DNA of 9,164 nucleotides from Chloroflexota bacterium (GTDB lineage Bacteria; Chloroflexota; Anaerolineae; Anaerolineales; Anaerolineaceae), in NCBI GenBank assembly GCA_019136175.1, contig JAGVUS010000307.1, positions 1 through 9,164 on the forward strand, in the 5' to 3' direction. Of this stretch, positions 1 to 6,729 are shown in pieces. The position numbers and the translations under genes are program-made. Under the pieces are notes generated by a model. That model saw only the letters and a list, made by a program, of their open reading frames with translations. It had not been told where the DNA came from and searched no databases. Each line of letters opens with the position of its first letter. Within the stretch, counting starts at the first letter, position 1.

Positions 1-1026
1 CACCAACTGGGGGAAGACCCCTTCGGGGGTGAAGATAATTTTGTCGGTGTCCTTGATTGCCGATGCATTCACCATGGCAATTTGAAGCAGGTAGTAATTG
101 GGATTATTGGTATAGATCTCTGCCAGTGCAAGTTCTTTGGCAAGGTCGGCTCTGGCTTTTTCAATTGCAGCAGCAGCCTGCGCCTGGTAGATTTCGAGAT
201 CGCGTTGAGCTGAAAGGAGGGAGTTCGCTTTTTCGGCTTCAATGACATTCAGTTGAGCCTTCAGGCGTTCCTCCTCCAGAGCTGCGAGGACAATTTGCTG
301 CCGGGTTGTTTCCTGGATTTTGGATTGCTCCACGCGAATGGTCGCTTCCTGTTGTGCCTGCTGTGCTTCACCTTCAGCAGTTGCCTTCAATTTATCCTGT
401 TGTGCCTTTTCTGTTTCCAGGCGGCTTTTTGTAATGGCATCCAATAAGGCGGTCACTTCGGGGGAGAGGCTGACATTGGGAACCGTGACATTCTCGACAC
501 TTAATCCGTAAGGTTCGCACAACTTATTTAATTCATCATCAATACAATTGCGCAAAGAATCCCGGTCGGATCCAATCACAGAGTCCTGGAATGGGCGATC
601 ACCCACACATACCTTCATCGCCTGTGTTGCAAGGTTGGTAACAACCAACTGCATATTTTCGTCACTCAGATAAATATTCCGGTATTTTGGCCAGAGTTCG
701 GTTACTTTTTCAACATTGGAACCATCCGGGCGGAAAATGCTTCCACTAACCGTGACTCCCAGTCGTTGATTGTCAAGTGTAATCACTTCCGGGTCTGTTA
801 CGTTGAATTGATAAGCCTGGGTTGTGTAGGTGAACAAATCTACAAACAGACCAACGTCCGAATAAATGCCGGGTGGTACAACATTGACAATCTTTCCTCC
901 CCGAACTTGAACTCCAACCTGATCGGCGTTGACGCGTTTGAGCAGGTAAATATGTGGTTGCAGCAGAAACACTAAAAGAACTAGAACAACAAATACAATT
1001 GGAATGATAATGAATATTTTCTTCAT
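1..1026 (-). CDS. SPFH/band 7 domain membrane protein (prohibitin/stomatin-like), 3' end cut by window
   Basis: I read 342 codons without a stop from an ATG at 1026 down to base 1, so the C-terminus lies outside the window. The start is supported by GGAGG ten bases upstream (1037-1041). Residues 4-23 are one hydrophobic N-terminal helix after MKK. Residues about 33-195 fit an SPFH/band 7 domain: an ADQVGVQ-type opening, a VVPPGIY turn near 49-55, and a VTVSGSIFR strand near 91-99. Residues about 197-305 are a long charged Ala/Glu/Gln-rich stretch predicted to form a coiled coil, as in flotillins, prohibitins and HflK/HflC. Proteins of this superfamily form membrane-bound oligomeric scaffolds or rings; the specific role here is unknown. 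Three cysteines (C140, C161, C170) sit in the second half of the SPFH region. It is transcribed away from the nuclease gene. No NfeD or FtsH partner is visible, though the downstream side is cut off. The SPFH family call is fairly sure; the subfamily is not. Confidence 0.85.
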   Translation of the reverse strand, partial: MKKIFIIIPIVFVVLVLLVFLLQPHIYLLKRVNADQVGVQVRGGKIVNVVPPGIYSDVGLFVDLFTYTTQAYQFNVTDPEVITLDNQRLGVTVSGSIFRPDGSNVEKVTELWPKYRNIYLSDENMQLVVTNLATQAMKVCVGDRPFQDSVIGSDRDSLRNCIDDELNKLCEPYGLSVENVTVPNVSLSPEVTALLDAITKSRLETEKAQQDKLKATAEGEAQQAQQEATIRVEQSKIQETTRQQIVLAALEEERLKAQLNVIEAEKANSLLSAQRDLEIYQAQAAAAIEKARADLAKELALAEIYTNNPNYYLLQIAMVNASAIKDTDKIIFTPEGVFPQLV

Positions 1027-1036
1027 GGGTTGGTAT

Positions 1037-1041
1037 CCTCC
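1037..1041 (-). promoter_or_regulatory. Ribosome binding site of the SPFH gene
   Basis: Read on the minus strand this is GGAGG, ten bases before the ATG at 1026. It supports that start over an upstream ATG in another frame near 1060, which opens only a short shadow frame. Confidence 0.7.
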
Positions 1042-1055
1042 AGGCAAATCGCTTT

Positions 1056-1065
1056 AACAATTGTT
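1056..1065. promoter_or_regulatory. 10-bp perfect palindrome, possible operator
   Basis: AACAATTGTT is its own reverse complement. It lies 4 bases downstream of the minus-strand -10 box, so it would cover the expected transcription start of the SPFH gene. The position suits a repressor site, but the region is AT-rich and a 10-bp palindrome could occur by chance. No regulator is identified. Confidence 0.25.
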
Positions 1066-1068
1066 TTA

Positions 1069-1074
1069 ATTATA
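1069..1074 (-). promoter_or_regulatory. Putative -10 box for the SPFH gene
   Basis: On the minus strand this reads TATAAT, a perfect consensus, preceded directly by TG. It would start transcription near 1062, about 35 bases ahead of the ATG. I see no good -35 hexamer at 16-18 bases; the upstream bases are T-rich. It faces away from the nuclease promoter. Confidence 0.5.
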
Positions 1075-1143
1075 CATGAAAAAGATCGAAAGAAATGGAA
1101 TGAAAAAAATGCGTATAGCCATAATATATACACTGCCTTAGGA

Positions 1144-1152
1144 TGGTATAAT
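1144..1152 (+). promoter_or_regulatory. Extended -10 promoter element of the nuclease gene
   Basis: TGGTATAAT matches an extended -10 (TGn followed by a perfect TATAAT). The -35 position is only AT-rich, which fits extended -10 promoters. Transcription would begin near 1159. That is downstream of an in-frame TTG at 1155, so the TTG would not be in the mRNA and the ATG at 1185 is favoured. Confidence 0.55.
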
Positions 1153-1184
1153 TTTTGAATCCAAAACAATCAGTTGATAACATC

Positions 1185-3008
1185 ATGAAAAAATACTTGA
1201 TCCTCGCTTTATTAGCGGCTTGTTTAACAATTTCCAGTTGTGCCACCCAACCAATGGTTGGAACTTTGACCTCCACACCAACCCAAACAATTGATCCCGA
1301 TCAAATCACCATATCAATGATCCAGGGGGAAGGGCATCGTTCTCCCATGGAGGGTCGGAAGGTAAACGGGGTGGAGGGGATTGTCACTGCAATTCGAGCG
1401 GACGGATATTATTTACAAGCCATTCAGCCGGATGGAAATGTCCTGACCTCGGATGCTATTTTTGTTTATACACGGATGCGTCCTCGCATTGAGGTTGGAA
1501 ATATCCTGGCTGTTCATGGAATTGTAGATGAACTGTATCCGGGGGGCGTTGCCACCGGAAACCTTCCCATCACTAAGATTGACCAGGAAAGTTACACGTT
1601 GTTGGAAGAGTTCGGCGCTCTTCCAGAACCAGTGCAAATCGGGCAAAAGGGAAGGGTTCCTCCCGGCAGAATCATTGATAATGATAAATTTCTGCATTTT
1701 GATCCGGATGAGGATGGGATTGATTTTTATGAAACCCTCGAAAGCATGCTGGTTGAAATTGATGATCCCCTGGTTGTTGGACCAACCAATGCCTATAACG
1801 AAATTGTTGTTCTTGCGGATGGAGGCTTATCCAGTGGTTTAATCAGCAGGGAATCCACCATTGTCATCCAGAAGAATGATTTCAATCCGGAACGAATCAT
1901 GCTGGATGATCTGCTGGTTCCTTTACCCCAAGTGAACTCCGGAGACCGATTTTCTGGACCTGTTATTGGGATCATGGATTATAACTATGGGAATTTTAAA
2001 GTCCTCCCAATACGGAAACCTCAAAAAGTAACAGGCAGTATATCCACATTTGATGTACCGGAGCGGGATCCTGATGAAATCAGCATTGCTGTTTATAACC
2101 TCGAAAACCTGGATCCATCCGATCCTCCCAGCCGGTTCCAGACGCTGGGAAAGCATATCGTTGATATTCTAAAATCGCCGGATATTCTTGGATTGGTGGA
2201 GATCCAGGACAATACCGGACCGTTGGACGATCAGGTTGTTGATGCATCCCTCACATACAAGGCGATCATAAACGCCATTCTGGAAAATGGCGGACCCGTC
2301 TATGAATTTCGGGATATTCCCCCTTTGAATAATCGGGATGGGGGGGAGACGGGAGGAAATATTCGGGTTGGCTTCCTCTTTCGGACTGACAGGGGGGTGG
2401 CTTTTTGGGATAAGCCTGGCGGGGATGCTGTTAATGAGGTTGGCTTGAACAGAGATGATACTGGCGTCTCTCTGACTGTAAATCCTGGCAGAATTCAACC
2501 CAATGCATATGCGTTTTTTGAAAGCCGAAAGCCATTGGTCGGCGAATTTGTGTTTCGAGGTCAGAAAATTTTTGTCATTTTAAACCACTTCAATTCCAAG
2601 GGTGGTGACACAGCACTGTATGGCTCCATTCAGCCGCCTGTCCAAAATTCCGAATTTCAACGAAAACGGCAGGCACAGGCTGTTCATGATTTTGCAACTG
2701 AAATCCTTCAATTGGATCCTGATGCCCGTATCATCATTATGGGAGATTTGAATGATTTTCAGTTTTCGGAAACGCTAACAACCTTGATGGGGAGAGATTT
2801 CACCAACCTGATTTCCATCCTACCTCCAGAACAACAATATACATATATTTATGAGGGCAACGCCCAGGTTTTGGATCATATGGTTGTCAGCCGCACGATT
2901 TTTGAGAGTTTGAGCTATTTTGATGTGGTTCACCTCAATTCCATATACCATGAGGATTTCAATTTGAGTGACCATGACCCACTCATTGCCATCTTTGAAA
3001 TGAAATAA
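1185..3008 (+). CDS. Secreted lipoprotein nuclease of the endonuclease/exonuclease/phosphatase family (ExeM/NucH-like)
   Basis: The 607-residue protein begins with a lipoprotein signal peptide. MKK is followed by a hydrophobic stretch and the lipobox ISSC, so Cys19 is the expected lipidated residue and the enzyme should sit outside the cytoplasm. Residues about 60-170 (GVEGIVTAI.., DGYYLQ, IFVYT, VHGIV) resemble the OB-fold-like domain that precedes the catalytic domain in YhcR/ExeM-type nucleases. The EEP catalytic domain starts near 298 and shows the family motifs in order: VYNLEN with Asn305, VEIQDN with Glu339, NHFNSKGGD with His468, GDLND with Asp521 and Asn523, LDH with Asp564, and SDHDP with Asp596/His597 close to the C-terminus. 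All key metal and catalytic positions look present, so it should be an active phosphodiesterase, probably an extracellular DNase. Substrate (DNA, RNA, or a phosphoester) is inferred. I chose ATG 1185 over TTG 1155 because the signal peptide begins there and the promoter lies too close to the TTG. There is no clear Shine-Dalgarno. Confidence 0.85.
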   Translation: MKKYLILALLAACLTISSCATQPMVGTLTSTPTQTIDPDQITISMIQGEGHRSPMEGRKVNGVEGIVTAIRADGYYLQAIQPDGNVLTSDAIFVYTRMRPRIEVGNILAVHGIVDELYPGGVATGNLPITKIDQESYTLLEEFGALPEPVQIGQKGRVPPGRIIDNDKFLHFDPDEDGIDFYETLESMLVEIDDPLVVGPTNAYNEIVVLADGGLSSGLISRESTIVIQKNDFNPERIMLDDLLVPLPQVNSGDRFSGPVIGIMDYNYGNFKVLPIRKPQKVTGSISTFDVPERDPDEISIAVYNLENLDPSDPPSRFQTLGKHIVDILKSPDILGLVEIQDNTGPLDDQVVDASLTYKAIINAILENGGPVYEFRDIPPLNNRDGGETGGNIRVGFLFRTDRGVAFWDKPGGDAVNEVGLNRDDTGVSLTVNPGRIQPNAYAFFESRKPLVGEFVFRGQKIFVILNHFNSKGGDTALYGSIQPPVQNSEFQRKRQAQAVHDFATEILQLDPDARIIIMGDLNDFQFSETLTTLMGRDFTNLISILPPEQQYTYIYEGNAQVLDHMVVSRTIFESLSYFDVVHLNSIYHEDFNLSDHDPLIAIFEMK

Positions 3009-3096
3009 AGAAATCGAAAAATTTTAAGAATATTGTTGCCTGCATTTGGCTTAATGACACATATTTCAATTGATAGACTGATGTAAAATAAATGGG

Positions 3097-3102
3097 TAGA
3101 AT
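3097..3102 (+). promoter_or_regulatory. Possible -10 box of the ABC transporter operon
   Basis: TAGAAT in the context GGTAGAAT differs by one base from the GGTATAAT boxes at 1145-1152 and 6785-6792. It would place the transcript start near 3109, about 29 bases before the TTG start. TTGATA at 3070-3075 lies 21 bases upstream, too far for a standard -35. Confidence 0.3.
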
Positions 3103-3126
3103 TATTCGAGTGATCGGCTCAAACCC

Positions 3127-3132
3127 GGGAGG
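3127..3132 (+). promoter_or_regulatory. Shine-Dalgarno that selects the TTG start of the first permease
   Basis: GGGAGG ends five bases before TTG 3138. An in-frame GTG at 3132 overlaps this motif and so cannot use it. This makes TTG 3138 the better start. Confidence 0.65.
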
Positions 3133-3137
3133 TGCTT

Positions 3138-4307
3138 TTGAATACTCAAGACCAATCACCAGGTAAACCAAGGCGGTCATTGATCAGTCAGTGGAATCAT
3201 CTAAAAGAGCAACTTACAGCCTACCTTTTTCTTCTTCCTTCCATTCTAATCATCGGTATTTTTGGGCTTTTTCCCATTGGTTATGCCATATATATGAGTC
3301 TATTCAATTGGCGGGTAACCAAGGGGGGGTTTCTGGGATTTGACAACTACGACAAGATCGTTGGAGATTGGGGAGGACTTCTCCTGTTTCTTCTTGGGGT
3401 TGCTTTATTGGTGGCTGCCTACTGGTTATGGACATCTGCATTTCGCTCCAGTTCCAGGGGTGTGGTGGTTGCCAAGGTGATCGCCGCCATTTTATTAGTG
3501 GCTGTAGGCTTTCTGCTCGCCGGTGGTTGGGGCAGGTTGATGGCAGGCGGTGATAAAAAATTCTGGACATCCATGATGATTACACTGTTTTATGCCATTG
3601 GTACAGTGCCCACCCAAATTATTCTTGCAATGGTTCTTGCTTATTTGTTGTTTCAAAACATCCGGGGCAAGGATGTTTTTCGGATGATCTATTTCCTGCC
3701 GTACATCACTCCCGTTGTATCAACAGCGGTTGTATTCCGTTCCATTTTTTCACCCCGTGAAACGGCTCTGGCAAATACCGTATTGAGTTGGTTTGGTGCT
3801 GGTCCATTAAAGTGGTTGTTTGAGCCCCGCCCATTCTCTCAAATTTTATTTGGTTGGAATATTGAAGGGTTTTGGGCAGGTCCCAGCCTTGCGTTGGTAA
3901 CCATCATCCTGTTCGGCGTTTGGACATTTGTAGGTTACAACACGGTCATTTTCCTGGCAGGTTTGGGTTCCATTTCCAAGGAGATCTACGAGGCAGCAGA
4001 AATTGATGGTGCAAATGCCTGGGGAGTGTTCAGGAATGTTACCGTTCCGTTGCTTTCCCCGGTTACTTTTTACCTGTTTTTAGTATCCTTTATTGGCACA
4101 TTTAAGGCGTTCAATCATATATTTGTCATGGAAGTCCCATCTGCACAGGGGACTGTGGCGACAGCCAGTGTTGAAATTTTTTCAATTTTTTACCGGGCAA
4201 ATAACTATGGTTACGCTGCAGCCCAGGCAATTGTCTTGTTCCTGGTAATCCTGGGATTGACCTTTGCACAGAACAAACTGCTGGGGAAGAAGGTGTTCTA
4301 TGGCTAA
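3138..4307 (+). CDS. ABC transporter permease, MalF/UgpA type (carbohydrate-uptake family 1)
   Basis: This 389-residue inner-membrane protein is one half of the channel of a binding-protein-dependent importer. The first helix (about 26-52) carries the LLPSIL and LFPIGYAIYMSLFNW pattern usual for MalF/UgpA, followed by GFDNY. The cytoplasmic EAA loop that docks the ATPase is clear: EAAEIDG at 285-291, followed by the usual VTVPLLSP. The start is TTG 3138, set by GGGAGG just upstream. Family members are usually about 290-310 residues. The excess here comes mainly from residues about 79-140, between GFDNY and FWTSMM. It contains two extra hydrophobic segments (about 80-98 and 106-128). A second, smaller extension lies between LKWLFEP and SLALV. 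The stop overlaps the next gene. The family is certain; the substrate (sugar, polyol or glycerol-phosphate) cannot be read from the permease. Confidence 0.92.
   Translation: MNTQDQSPGKPRRSLISQWNHLKEQLTAYLFLLPSILIIGIFGLFPIGYAIYMSLFNWRVTKGGFLGFDNYDKIVGDWGGLLLFLLGVALLVAAYWLWTSAFRSSSRGVVVAKVIAAILLVAVGFLLAGGWGRLMAGGDKKFWTSMMITLFYAIGTVPTQIILAMVLAYLLFQNIRGKDVFRMIYFLPYITPVVSTAVVFRSIFSPRETALANTVLSWFGAGPLKWLFEPRPFSQILFGWNIEGFWAGPSLALVTIILFGVWTFVGYNTVIFLAGLGSISKEIYEAAEIDGANAWGVFRNVTVPLLSPVTFYLFLVSFIGTFKAFNHIFVMEVPSAQGTVATASVEIFSIFYRANNYGYAAAQAIVLFLVILGLTFAQNKLLGKKVFYG
4289..4293 (+). promoter_or_regulatory. Ribosome binding site of the second permease
   Basis: GAAGG, inside the end of the first permease gene, lies six bases before ATG 4300. 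It supports this start over an in-frame TTG at 4264 and indicates coupled translation of the two permeases. Confidence 0.55.
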
Positions 4308-5205
4308 CAGCACACAGACGGATACCGGAAAGACAAGGCAAACCGGCATGGTGCGCACACCATTTCATAAAACCCGGTGGTTTGCCCGTTTGCCAATCTA
4401 TTTGATCCTGATATTTGGAGCGGTGATTGCATTTGTTCCCTTTTTCTGGATGACGTCGACATCATTGATGACCCTGGGCGAAACCATCAACCGAAAATGG
4501 CTTCCGGAAATTCCCCAATGGGAAAATTACATCAATGCGTGGAATGAGGCAAAATTTGCCAAGTATTTTGTAAACAGTGTGATCATCACAATCACAACCG
4601 TGGTAGGGTTGTTGATTACCTCGGTTCTTGCCGGTTATGCCTTTGGTAGAATGAAGTTTTGGGGCAGGGATGTGATTTTTGCTCTCCTCCTTAGCACCAT
4701 GATGATTCCTGAAACTGTTACCTTGCTTCCCAACATGCTGATGATTCGCGGGGCAATCATCCCCTTGCCTGGCGGTTCCTGGTTGAATAGTTTACAAGCA
4801 TTAACGGTGCCATTTATGGCAAATGCATTCAGCATTTTCCTGTTGCGGCAATTTTTTGCCCAGATTCCCAACGAATTATGGGATGCTGCCCGGATGGATG
4901 GAGCGGGACATTTCCGCTTCTTGGTTCAAATTGTTTTACCAATCAGTAAAGCGCCGATCATGACAGTTCTCCTGTTTGGATTTATTGGAGCCTGGAATGC
5001 TTTTGCCTGGCCGTTGCTGGTCACCACTCGTGAAACCTGGCGCCCATTGATGGTGGGCTTGTGGAACTTTGTTACAGAAGCCGGCCCTGAGACCCATTTA
5101 TTAATGGCTGGCGCAATGATATCCTTGCTTCCCATTCTGGTAATTTACTTCCTAACGCAAAAACAATTCACGGAAGGGATTGCCACAACTGGACTTAAAG
5201 GATAA
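4300..5205 (+). CDS. ABC transporter permease, MalG/UgpE type
   Basis: This 301-residue protein is the second channel subunit, pairing with the MalF-type permease just upstream. The first helix (about 31-52) ends in the FVPFFWMTSTS pattern typical of MalG/UgpE. Then comes a periplasmic segment with WENYINAW and FAKYFVNS, then the core helices. The EAA loop appears as DAARMDG at 195-201, with Asp in the first position instead of Glu, a tolerated variation. The C-terminus FTEGIATTGLKG is the classic ending of this subfamily and shows that the gene is complete. The length is normal for the family. It starts at ATG 4300, eight bases inside the previous gene. No ATPase gene follows. This is usual for systems that share a MsmK/UgpC-type ATPase encoded elsewhere, which is an inference here. 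Confidence 0.93.
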   Translation: MANSTQTDTGKTRQTGMVRTPFHKTRWFARLPIYLILIFGAVIAFVPFFWMTSTSLMTLGETINRKWLPEIPQWENYINAWNEAKFAKYFVNSVIITITTVVGLLITSVLAGYAFGRMKFWGRDVIFALLLSTMMIPETVTLLPNMLMIRGAIIPLPGGSWLNSLQALTVPFMANAFSIFLLRQFFAQIPNELWDAARMDGAGHFRFLVQIVLPISKAPIMTVLLFGFIGAWNAFAWPLLVTTRETWRPLMVGLWNFVTEAGPETHLLMAGAMISLLPILVIYFLTQKQFTEGIATTGLKG

Positions 5206-5210
5206 AATAC

Positions 5211-5252
5211 ATTGTCGGTACCGGGGTTTACCCGATATCAATCAACTTTTTT
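5211..5252 (+). other. Imperfect hairpin followed by a T-tract in the permease-to-binding-protein gap
   Basis: ATTG 5211-5214 can pair with CAAT 5239-5242, and TCGG 5215-5218 with CCGA 5232-5235. Alternatively CGGG 5222-5225 can pair with CCCG 5231-5234 around a 5-base loop. Six T residues follow at 5247-5252. It looks like a weak terminator, an mRNA processing site or a stability element that could make the binding-protein message outnumber the permease message. This function is inferred; the stems are short. Confidence 0.3.
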
Positions 5253-5263
5253 CTGCTCAACCT

Positions 5264-5270
5264 AAGGAGG
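5264..5270 (+). promoter_or_regulatory. Strong ribosome binding site of the binding-protein gene
   Basis: AAGGAGG is a full consensus Shine-Dalgarno five bases before ATG 5276. It is the best one in the window and fits high expression of the binding protein. It also rules out an upstream in-frame start near 5180 that would overlap the permease. Confidence 0.8.
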
Positions 5271-5275
5271 AAGAG

Positions 5276-6706
5276 ATGAAAACCAAACTGTATGGTCTGA
5301 TGGCTCTTATGATTGTTGCCACCATGATCCTGGCAGCCTGCACGCCGAAACCCACGGCTCAGCCGACTGCCGTCCCGACCGAAGCCAAAACCGAGGCTCC
5401 GGTTGTTACCGAAGCTCCAACAGAAGCCCCAACCGAAGCCCCCGTGGCAGATGAATGGGCGAATGTGGATCCCACCGGTCAGAAGATTGTCTTTTGGCAT
5501 CAACACACCAAAGCCCGCGAAGCTGCCCTGTTGGAAATCATTGATGAATTCAACAAGACCAACGAATACGGCATCGAAGTCACGGCTGAATTTCAGGGAT
5601 CCTACAGCGACATCTTCAACAAGATGCTGCCCATCCTGAACACCCCGGATGTTCCTGACCTCGTGGTTGCCTATCAGAACCAGGCTGCAACCTATCAACT
5701 TGCGGATGCATTGGTTGATATGAATTCGATGGTGAACAGCCCGAAATGGGGACTCACTGCTGAAGAACAGGCAGATTTCTTCCCCGGTTTCTTTGCACAG
5801 GATGTTTTCCCCAATTTTGGAAATGCCCGCCTTGGATTCCCCCCCAATCGCTCCATGGAAGTTTTGTACTACAATCTCGATTGGATGAAGGAACTCGGCT
5901 TTGAGAATCCTCCCGCCACACCGGAAGAATTCAAGGCAATCGCTTGCGCTGCTTCCCAGACTCCCTTCTCCAAGGCGACTGCAGAAGGCAGCCATGGCTA
6001 TGAGTTGAGCATTGATACCTCCCGCCTTGCGTCCTGGACGTTTGCGTTCGGCGGAGATATCTATGACTACGAAAATGGTGTCTTCACCCTGAACAGCCAG
6101 GCAGCCATTGATTCCATGACCTTCCTGCAGGGTCTCTTCCAGGAAGGCTGCGCCAAGCTTGTGACCGAAGATTACGGCGACCAGACTGACTTTGGTAATG
6201 GTACCCTGATGTTTGCTGTTGGTTCCAGCTCCGGTTTGCCCTACTACCAATCAGCTGCCGAAAGCGGCGCCAACCATGCCTGGGGCGTTGCTGCAATCCC
6301 CCACACCTCGGCTGATCCTGTCATGAATGTGTATGGTGCTTCTGTCAGCATGCCGAAGACCACCCCCGAACGCGAACTGGCAGCGTGGCTCTTCCTCAAA
6401 TACTACACCGGCACCGAAGCACAGGCAAAATGGGCAATCGCCAGCCAGTACTTCCCGGTGCGCGCCAGTGTTGCCGAAGGCTTGACGGACTACTTTGCTT
6501 CCCAGCCTGCCTACAAGACAGCCTTTGACATGCTGAAGTACGGTCACTTTGAACCCCCTGTGCCTGGTTACGACTTCGTCCGCGAAGAAGTGAACCTTGC
6601 CCTTGCAGCTATTGCTGACGGTGCTGATGTCAAGACCACGCTCGATGCATTAAATGCGACAGCAAATGACATTCTTGCTGAGCAGATGGCTCAGATCAAG
6701 AAGTAA
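5276..6706 (+). CDS. Extracellular solute-binding lipoprotein, family 1 (UgpB/MalE-like)
   Basis: This 476-residue protein is the surface receptor that captures the solute for the two upstream permeases. The signal peptide ends in lipobox LAAC, so Cys22 is the lipid anchor. Residues 23-60 are a flexible Thr/Pro/Glu/Ala linker with TEAP repeats, common in Chloroflexota lipoproteins. The mature fold starts near 70 with KIVFWHQHT.., LLEIIDEFNKTN and VTAEFQGSYSD, the standard N-terminal pattern of family 1 binding proteins. MEVLYYNLDWMKELGF (about 198-213) is the usual hinge-region motif, and it resembles UgpB as well as sugar binders. Two cysteines, C224 and C292, could form a disulfide. Third codon positions look richer in C than in the neighbouring genes, which fits high expression. 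The gene is last in the operon and ends before a strong terminator. Substrate is unknown: sugar, polyol or glycerol-phosphate-like compounds are all possible. Confidence 0.92.
   Translation: MKTKLYGLMALMIVATMILAACTPKPTAQPTAVPTEAKTEAPVVTEAPTEAPTEAPVADEWANVDPTGQKIVFWHQHTKAREAALLEIIDEFNKTNEYGIEVTAEFQGSYSDIFNKMLPILNTPDVPDLVVAYQNQAATYQLADALVDMNSMVNSPKWGLTAEEQADFFPGFFAQDVFPNFGNARLGFPPNRSMEVLYYNLDWMKELGFENPPATPEEFKAIACAASQTPFSKATAEGSHGYELSIDTSRLASWTFAFGGDIYDYENGVFTLNSQAAIDSMTFLQGLFQEGCAKLVTEDYGDQTDFGNGTLMFAVGSSSGLPYYQSAAESGANHAWGVAAIPHTSADPVMNVYGASVSMPKTTPERELAAWLFLKYYTGTEAQAKWAIASQYFPVRASVAEGLTDYFASQPAYKTAFDMLKYGHFEPPVPGYDFVREEVNLALAAIADGADVKTTLDALNATANDILAEQMAQIKK
5390..5443 (+). repeat. TEAP-repeat linker in the binding lipoprotein
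   Basis: Residues 39-56 contain TEAP four times, three of them in direct tandem, with a related TEAK just before. They form the spacer between the lipid anchor and the binding domain. At the DNA level the units are diverged in their third positions, so this is an amino acid repeat more than a DNA one. Confidence 0.7.
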
Positions 6707-6729
6707 ATTGTTGTAGAGCAGAACTGAAT

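Larger units (their letters stand above)
3009..3137. other. Intergenic region between nuclease and ABC operon
   Basis: I see no convincing terminator after the nuclease gene, only a 3-bp GCC/GGC hairpin near 3039-3052. Two possible -10 boxes for the ABC operon occur: TAAAAT at 3084-3089 and TAGAAT at 3097-3102 (the latter within GGTAGAAT, similar to the other promoters here). Neither has a good -35. Read-through from the nuclease gene is therefore possible. Confidence 0.4.

Noticed and set aside
773..1060. A minus-strand open frame starting upstream of the SPFH gene
   Set aside because: It is out of frame with the SPFH protein, which reads through to the window edge with a proper ribosome site and domain pattern.
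1155..1184. Upstream TTG start adding ten residues to the nuclease
   Set aside because: It lies within three bases of the -10 box, would be outside the transcript, and would put a polar stretch ahead of a normal lipoprotein signal peptide.
3029..3055. Possible terminator after the nuclease gene
   Set aside because: The only pairing found is a 3-bp GCC/GGC stem with no T-tract after it.
4264..4299. Upstream TTG start for the second permease
   Set aside because: The extension overlaps the first permease further and has a Cys/Arg-rich sequence unlike the family. GAAGG lies correctly before ATG 4300.
5180..5275. Upstream start adding 32 residues to the binding protein
   Set aside because: It overlaps the permease gene, and the consensus AAGGAGG at 5264-5270 and the lipoprotein signal peptide both point to ATG 5276.
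5228..6250. A long (340-codon) open frame on the minus strand, antisense to the binding-protein gene
   Set aside because: It lies wholly opposite a clear family 1 binding-protein gene. Its translation has no recognisable motif and it has no good ribosome site. Long antisense frames arise easily opposite genes with C-rich third codon positions.
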